Positions 5,294 through 9,072 of a DNA stretch of 9,072 nucleotides are shown here, in pieces. Origin of the DNA: Flavobacteriales bacterium UBA6049 (GTDB lineage Bacteria > Bacteroidota > Bacteroidia > Flavobacteriales_G > Salibacteraceae); the NCBI GenBank assembly GCA_002429085.1, contig DIYR01000173.1:1-9072 (forward strand), given 5' to 3'. Position numbers and translations under genes: made by a program. The notes beneath the pieces were generated by a model that saw only the letters and a list, made by a program, of their open reading frames with translations, did no database searches and was not told the origin of the DNA. Every line of letters begins with the position of its first letter. Positions within the stretch are counted from its first letter, which is position 1.

Positions 5294-6652
5294 TTACATT
5301 TCAATTTCGTTGTTTTGAATCATGCGGTAAATCGTAGATTTTCCAACGTCTAACTTCTTGGCTACTTCAAGTACGTTGTTGTTGTACTTTTCCAAGTATG
5401 TTTTGATAATCTTACGGTTATACTCTTTCAAAGTCATCTCTTTTAATAAGATGTCTTGTAGAGAGTTAGAAGAGTTGAAAATGATATTGTCTTCTGTAAT
5501 ATGGTTTTCTTCTGCCATTACGCAAGCCAGTTCAATAACGGCTTTTAACTCACGGACATTACCAGGCCAGTGGTATTTCATGAGTTTGTTTTTTGCCTCA
5601 GAAGATAAAGTCAGAAGCTTGATTTTATGGTCTTTGCAGTATTCTTTAATAAAGTGAGAGGCAATTAGTACCACATCTTTACCTCGTTCACGTAATGCGG
5701 GAAGTGAAATAGGTAAACCGAGTAAGCGGTAGTACAAATCTTCACGGAAATTACCATTTTTCACTTCTTCTGAAAGGTTGCGGTGAGTAGCACATATCAC
5801 TCGTACATCAATCTTTACAGTAGAATTTCCTCCAACTCGGGTTAATTCACGTTCTTGTAAAACACGTAATAGTTTTGCTTGAAGGTTTACGTCCATTTCG
5901 CCAATCTCGTCAAGAAATAGTGTGCCTCCAGATGCTTCTTCGAATTTCCCAATTCTTCTATTTGCCGCTCCAGTAAAAGCACCTTTTTCGTGTCCAAAAA
6001 GTTCGCTTTCAATTAAGTCTTTTGGAATGGCAGATACATTTACAGGTACAAAGGGTTTCTTTTTCTTATCGGAGTTATAGTGAATACTTTTTGCAACAAC
6101 TTCTTTTCCTGTTCCAGTTTCACCCGTGATAGAAACCGTGATTTTACTTTTACAAGCCTTCTCAACCAATTTGAAGGTTTGTGTCATCACGGGACTGTTT
6201 CCAATAATAGAGTTCGAGAAATCGTATTTTTTTTCAACCTCTTGACGAAGTGTAACTACCTCTTCGCGTAGTTCAATATTGTCGCGAATTCGATTGACAA
6301 TATTCAATAAACGATCTCTTGTATCATCGTCTTTTACAATATAATCGTAAGCTCCTAAACGCAATAAATCTACTGCTGTTGAAACGTCTTCTTGTCCAGA
6401 GATGGCGAGAACAAAAATATCTGGGCTATGTTCTTTGATGCGTTTTAAGACTTCATCACCATCCATATCGGGCAATGAATAATCAAGTGTCACTACATCT
6501 GGGTTTTCAGGTAAAGCTTTCAGGAAGTCTTTGGCATTTTGGAACTTGCGAACATGGTTTTCATCATTCAATTTCAAGTTATACTCCAAAAAATTACAAT
6601 ACCATTCATCGTCTTCAACTACAAAAACCTTAAGTGGCTTACTTGAACTCAT
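5294..6652 (-). CDS. NtrC-family sigma-54-dependent response regulator
   Basis: A 452-aa enhancer-binding transcription activator. The receiver (about 7-125) has Glu13-Asp14-Asp15, phospho-acceptor Asp57, Ser85 and Lys107, so it should be phosphorylatable. The AAA+ domain (about 148-385) has Walker A GETGTGKE at 177-184, an intact sigma-54-contacting GAFTGA loop at 224-229, Walker B TLFLDEIGE at 244-252, the FREDLYYRL region at 302-310, and WPGNVREL at 362-369. The C-terminus (about 410-450) is a Fis-type helix-turn-helix (NNVLEVAKKLDVGKSTIYRM). It is the first gene of the operon, 3 bp before the Hpt gene, and its start faces the divergent amidotransferase gene. An in-frame stop lies upstream of the ATG at 6692-6694. 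Its target promoters should be of the -24/-12 type; none was found in this window, so targets are probably elsewhere. Confidence 0.95.
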   Translation of the reverse strand: MSSSKPLKVFVVEDDEWYCNFLEYNLKLNDENHVRKFQNAKDFLKALPENPDVVTLDYSLPDMDGDEVLKRIKEHSPDIFVLAISGQEDVSTAVDLLRLGAYDYIVKDDDTRDRLLNIVNRIRDNIELREEVVTLRQEVEKKYDFSNSIIGNSPVMTQTFKLVEKACKSKITVSITGETGTGKEVVAKSIHYNSDKKKKPFVPVNVSAIPKDLIESELFGHEKGAFTGAANRRIGKFEEASGGTLFLDEIGEMDVNLQAKLLRVLQERELTRVGGNSTVKIDVRVICATHRNLSEEVKNGNFREDLYYRLLGLPISLPALRERGKDVVLIASHFIKEYCKDHKIKLLTLSSEAKNKLMKYHWPGNVRELKAVIELACVMAEENHITEDNIIFNSSNSLQDILLKEMTLKEYNRKIIKTYLEKYNNNVLEVAKKLDVGKSTIYRMIQNNEIEM

Positions 6653-6672
6653 AGCGTTAATTTGGTTAGTTT

Positions 6673-6680
6673 CAAAAATA
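6673..6680 (-). promoter_or_regulatory. Candidate -7 box of the operon promoter (TATTTTTG)
   Basis: On the minus strand, positions 6680 to 6673 read TATTTTTG, an exact match to the Bacteroidota housekeeping -7 consensus TAnnTTTG, 20 nt before the ATG of the sigma-54 regulator. The expected start site would leave a leader of roughly 12-16 nt. The -33 region is poor (TTCT instead of TTTG/TTG) and overlaps the palindrome at 6689-6703, which may mean the promoter needs an activator or is operator-controlled. Confidence 0.45.
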
Positions 6681-6688
6681 GGTAATTG

Positions 6689-6703
6689 TTCTCATTATGA
6701 GAA
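6689..6703. promoter_or_regulatory. Perfect palindromic candidate operator between divergent genes
   Basis: TTCTCAT (6689-6695) and ATGAGAA (6697-6703) form a perfect 7-bp inverted repeat around a single central base. It sits between the two outward-facing TATTTTTG boxes. It overlaps the -33/spacer region of the leftward promoter and lies about 26 bp upstream of the rightward box, a position suited to a dimeric regulator. The binding protein is unknown; the adjacent sigma-54 regulator with its Fis-type DNA-binding domain is one candidate. Confidence 0.45.
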
Positions 6704-6729
6704 TGATGTGTAAAAGTTGAACAGAAATA

Positions 6730-6737
6730 TATTTTTG
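6730..6737 (+). promoter_or_regulatory. Candidate -7 box of the amidotransferase promoter (TATTTTTG)
   Basis: TATTTTTG matches the Bacteroidota TAnnTTTG consensus and lies 17 nt before the ATG at 6755, implying a very short leader. It has the same sequence as the box on the opposite strand at 6673-6680. No good TTG/TTTG -33 element is seen at the usual 17-23 nt spacing, so confidence is limited. Confidence 0.35.
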
Positions 6738-6754
6738 CATCACAGGTACGGTTT

Positions 6755-7321
6755 ATGAAGCGGTTGTTTTTGCTGGATAATCAGGACAGTTTTACGTATA
6801 ATCTTGCTCATTATTTTGAGGCTCTTGGAGCTGAAGTAGCAGTAAGTCGCTATAATGATAGTGTATTGACTAAATGTGCTGAAGCAGATGCTATTGTATT
6901 GTCTCCAGGACCAGGACTTCCATCTGAGCAACATGGACTTAAGACTGTTATTACAGAGTTTCGGAATAAGAAACCAATTTTAGGAGTATGTCTTGGTTTG
7001 CAAGCATTATTAGAATACGATGGAGGAAGGTTGTCTAATTTACCTCAAGTAAAACATGGTGTAACTGAAGAAGCAATAATTACTGAGAATAATCCTCTTT
7101 TTAATGGAATGAATAAATCTGTGGGTGTTGGGTTGTATCATTCTTGGGCAGTTCGTGAAAAGGATAAGCCCGCTTCTTGGGTTTCTTTAGCGATTTGGAA
7201 TGGTTGGATAATGGCTGCTAAACATCAAGAATTACCATTATATGGTGTGCAATTTCATCCAGAATCTGTGCTGACTCCAAGAGGAAAAGAAATGCTATTC
7301 AATTGGTTGCAGACGCTCTAG
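6755..7321 (+). CDS. pabA: Anthranilate/aminodeoxychorismate synthase component II (glutamine amidotransferase)
   Basis: Class I glutamine amidotransferase subunit of 188 aa that hydrolyses glutamine and passes ammonia to a chorismate-using partner (TrpE or PabB), feeding tryptophan or folate synthesis in the cytosol. The start LFLLDNQDSFTYNLAHY at 4-20 is typical, followed by SPGPGLPSE at 50-58, the nucleophile Cys79 in GVCLGLQAL, and the His168/Glu170 dyad in GVQFHPES. The full triad is present and the length is normal. The common GVCLGHQ motif reads GVCLGLQ here, a non-catalytic substitution. No trpE, pabB or other trp gene is adjacent, so TrpG and PabA cannot be separated. The GVQFHPES form is closer to PabA as I recall it, and one protein often serves both pathways. 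The gene has its own promoter region, and its 3' end overlaps the convergent recQ-like gene by 27 bp. Confidence 0.92.
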   Translation: MKRLFLLDNQDSFTYNLAHYFEALGAEVAVSRYNDSVLTKCAEADAIVLSPGPGLPSEQHGLKTVITEFRNKKPILGVCLGLQALLEYDGGRLSNLPQVKHGVTEEAIITENNPLFNGMNKSVGVGLYHSWAVREKDKPASWVSLAIWNGWIMAAKHQELPLYGVQFHPESVLTPRGKEMLFNWLQTL

Positions 7322-9072
7322 TTTACCATTTTTTTCTTTGATCTGATTTTGATCTAGTAATTCGGTGATACCTTTTCTGATAAGTGAGGCATGCAAGCTA
7401 GAATAATGGGATAGAAGTTGTTCAATAGATTGAGGCTCATTGTCAAGGAGATTTAACAATATGCTTTTCCAATCGGTAGATTTTGCTTTTTTCTTTTCGG
7501 CTATACATACATCACAATGGCCACAAGGATCAGCATTGGTTTCTCCGAAGTATTCAAGAAGCTGTTGACTTCTGCAAATTGTATCTTCTTTAAGGAATTG
7601 ATGCATTGCCGTTAATCTTTCCTCAGCTCTTGCTTTTAGTTCTGAATGATGTTCTGGAGGAAGAGACAGGTTTTGTTGTGTTAATCGTTCTGTTAAGAAC
7701 GTAATTCTAGGTTTATCTGACCGCGACTCATATTCAAGCAAATCAAGTTGTTGCAGTTGCAACATTGTTTGATGTAGGTTTTTTAAAGACATTTTTAGCT
7801 GCGCTGCTATGCGATCTTCTAGCATTGGTACCCATTCTTCAAAGCAACCTGGATGGCTGCGCAATAAGGCATCAATTAACAGACCATGTTTTGGATGACT
7901 AACTTTATAGCTGTAGATCACCCTATTATTTGCTTTGATTCTGAATTTGGCAGGTGAGTATGCTCCTTCCGATAAAGCTACGTATCCAGCTCTTTCTAAT
8001 GCTTTTAAACTGTAATAGAGGGTAGAGGAGTGAATGTTGTATTGATCTGAGATAGCAGAAAGATTCAACTGAAAGGTTTGATTCAGTCCGGAACCAGTTG
8101 CTAAATTCAATTGATTTCCTAGTGCGTGATATACTCGTTTAATAGTGTCTAGATCGGGATACGAACGCTCAAATTGTTCACGCATTGTAGCGAGATCTTC
8201 ATCTGTGAAGATTAAGGCAGCGTAAGCTTTTTTTCCATCACGCCCTCCACGCCCAGCTTCTTGGAAATAGGCTTCAATAGAATCTGGAATAGCAACGTGT
8301 ACAACAAAACGAACATTTGGTTTGTCAATTCCCATTCCAAAGGCGTTTGTTGCGCAAATTACCTGTAGTTCATCATTGATCCATCGCTGCTGAATACTGT
8401 TTCGTTCTTCAGGTGTTAACCCAGCATGATAGTGAGCTGCTCTAATACCATGATGTTGGAGTAGAATAGACCACTGTTTAGTAGCTTTTCTAGTTCCACA
8501 GTAAACTACACCAGATCCTCCCACACGTTCTATAACTCGCAGTAAGGTTTCTGTTTTTTGCTCAGATTTTCTAACAGTATAGGCCAGGTTCTTTCGTTCA
8601 AAACTAGATTGAATGATGTGAGGTTGATCGAATAGCAACTTCTCGCAAATATCTTTTGCAACTTCAGGTGTTGCAGTAGCTGTTAATGCTATTACTGGAA
8701 CGCTTTCTAGTATCGGACGGATGTCAGCAATAGCTAAATATGCTGGTCTAAAATCATAACCCCATTGAGAGATGCAATGTGCTTCGTCAATCACCAAATA
8801 GTTGATAGACATTCGATTTAGACGAGCCAAAAACAGATCTGTGCGTAATCTTTCGGGTGAAACGAATAGAAAATCGTAGGCGTTGTGAGTAGCATTTTCT
8901 AATACATTGTCTAGCTCTTTATAATTGAGTTCAGAAGTGATGGCTTTTGCCCGAATTCCACGTTTTTCCAAGTTGTGAACTTGGTCTTTCATTAGGGCAA
9001 TAAGCGGACTTATGACTAAAGCAGTGCCAGAAAGAGTTAAACCAGGAACTTGAAAACAAATGGATTTTCCGC
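7295..9072 (-). CDS. recQ: RecQ-family ATP-dependent DNA helicase, 5' end beyond the window
   Basis: A 3'-5' superfamily 2 DNA helicase of recombination and repair, cut by the right edge. The frame stays open to 9072 and reads GKSICFQVPGL (end of Walker A) and then VISPLIALMKDQV (motif Ia), so the Met codon at 8992 is internal. Counting from that Met: DEAH at 69-72 with the RecQ aromatic loop HCISQWGYDFRPAY at 71-84, ALTATATP at 102-109, GVVYCGTRKATK at 161-172, VICATNAFGMGIDKPNVRFV at 211-230 and EAYFQEAGRGGRDGKKA at 240-256. A four-Cys zinc site (Cys473, 490, 493, 496) follows, but only after about 210 further residues containing a winged-helix-like stretch (311-345). In E. coli RecQ the zinc site follows the helicase core much more closely. 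A short, possibly helix-turn-helix tail (505-560) takes the place of HRDC. Family certain; which RecQ paralogue is less so. Confidence 0.93.
   Translation of the reverse strand, partial: GKSICFQVPGLTLSGTALVISPLIALMKDQVHNLEKRGIRAKAITSELNYKELDNVLENATHNAYDFLFVSPERLRTDLFLARLNRMSINYLVIDEAHCISQWGYDFRPAYLAIADIRPILESVPVIALTATATPEVAKDICEKLLFDQPHIIQSSFERKNLAYTVRKSEQKTETLLRVIERVGGSGVVYCGTRKATKQWSILLQHHGIRAAHYHAGLTPEERNSIQQRWINDELQVICATNAFGMGIDKPNVRFVVHVAIPDSIEAYFQEAGRGGRDGKKAYAALIFTDEDLATMREQFERSYPDLDTIKRVYHALGNQLNLATGSGLNQTFQLNLSAISDQYNIHSSTLYYSLKALERAGYVALSEGAYSPAKFRIKANNRVIYSYKVSHPKHGLLIDALLRSHPGCFEEWVPMLEDRIAAQLKMSLKNLHQTMLQLQQLDLLEYESRSDKPRITFLTERLTQQNLSLPPEHHSELKARAEERLTAMHQFLKEDTICRSQQLLEYFGETNADPCGHCDVCIAEKKKAKSTDWKSILLNLLDNEPQSIEQLLSHYSSLHASLIRKGITELLDQNQIKEKNGKLERLQPIE

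Larger units (their letters stand above)
853..6652 (-). other. Seven-gene operon: phosphorelay plus sulfated-glycan synthesis
   Basis: All seven minus-strand genes from the sigma-54 regulator to RidA run in one direction. In order, the spacings are +3, +57, -1, +2, -8 and -4 bp, including TAATG and ATGA stop/start overlaps. A candidate promoter lies just before the first gene and a strong terminator just after the last. The arrangement argues for a single transcript and matched protein amounts. No histidine kinase, flippase, polymerase or export gene is included, so the operon depends on partners encoded elsewhere. Confidence 0.8.

Noticed and set aside
5358..5657. Plus-strand 99-codon open frame inside the sigma-54 regulator gene
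   Set aside because: It is antisense to the conserved AAA+ and helix-turn-helix coding region and has no similarity to any family I recognise.
6653..6754. Sigma-54 (-24/-12) promoter for autoregulation by the NtrC-type protein
   Set aside because: I found no GG-N10-GC pattern on either strand in this region; the TAnnTTTG boxes fit better.
6740..6934. Minus-strand 64-codon open frame over the amidotransferase start
   Set aside because: It is antisense to the conserved N-terminus of the amidotransferase, and its composition is low-complexity.
8990..8992. Met codon at 8992 as the start of the RecQ gene
   Set aside because: The frame stays open to the window edge and encodes the end of Walker A (GKSICFQVPGL) and motif Ia upstream of this Met, so it is internal and the gene is truncated by the window.
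1..9072. Mobile elements, phage genes, tRNA/rRNA or CRISPR arrays
   Set aside because: No transposase or integrase motifs, no terminal inverted repeats, no regularly spaced direct repeats, and almost no space not taken by recognised genes.

Overview
The window looks like a chromosomal segment of a Bacteroidota (Bacteroidetes) bacterium. The DNA is AT-rich and no gene start has a convincing Shine-Dalgarno sequence. The one divergent intergenic region carries a TATTTTTG box in each direction, matching the Bacteroidota -7 consensus TAnnTTTG. The sugar transferase and the RecQ variant also resemble Bacteroidota members of their families, judged from memory only. I see no insertion sequences, phage genes, tRNA/rRNA genes or CRISPR arrays.

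Layout: (1) 50-856 (+), a membrane-anchored M48 zinc metalloprotease. (2) 853-6652 (-), seven tightly packed genes, read from right to left: an NtrC-type sigma-54 response regulator, an Hpt phosphotransfer protein, a single-domain CheY-like receiver, a polyprenyl-phosphate sugar-1-phosphate transferase with an N-terminal receiver-like domain that has lost its phosphorylation residues, a GT-B glycosyltransferase, a PAPS-dependent sulfotransferase and a RidA enamine deaminase. Spacings are 3 bp, 57 bp, a 1-bp overlap, 2 bp, an 8-bp overlap and a 4-bp ATGA overlap, so this is almost certainly one operon. A strong stem-loop terminator follows RidA but lies inside the 3' coding end of the convergent protease gene. 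(3) 6653-6754, a divergent promoter region with two TATTTTTG boxes and a perfect 7-bp inverted repeat between them. (4) 6755-7321 (+), the glutamine amidotransferase subunit of anthranilate or aminodeoxychorismate synthase. (5) 7295-9072 (-), a RecQ-family helicase cut by the right edge inside its Walker A motif.

How the genes may work together: the first three operon genes supply the receiver, Hpt and output parts of a phosphorelay but no histidine kinase, so the kinase must be encoded elsewhere. The next three can start a lipid-linked glycan, extend it and sulfate it. The most interesting feature is the initiating sugar transferase. Its first 125 residues or so keep the layout of a response-regulator receiver but lack the acidic pair, the phospho-acceptor Asp, the Ser/Thr and the Lys. 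A protein-protein link between the phosphorelay and the first committed step of glycan synthesis is a testable inference; the sequence does not prove it.
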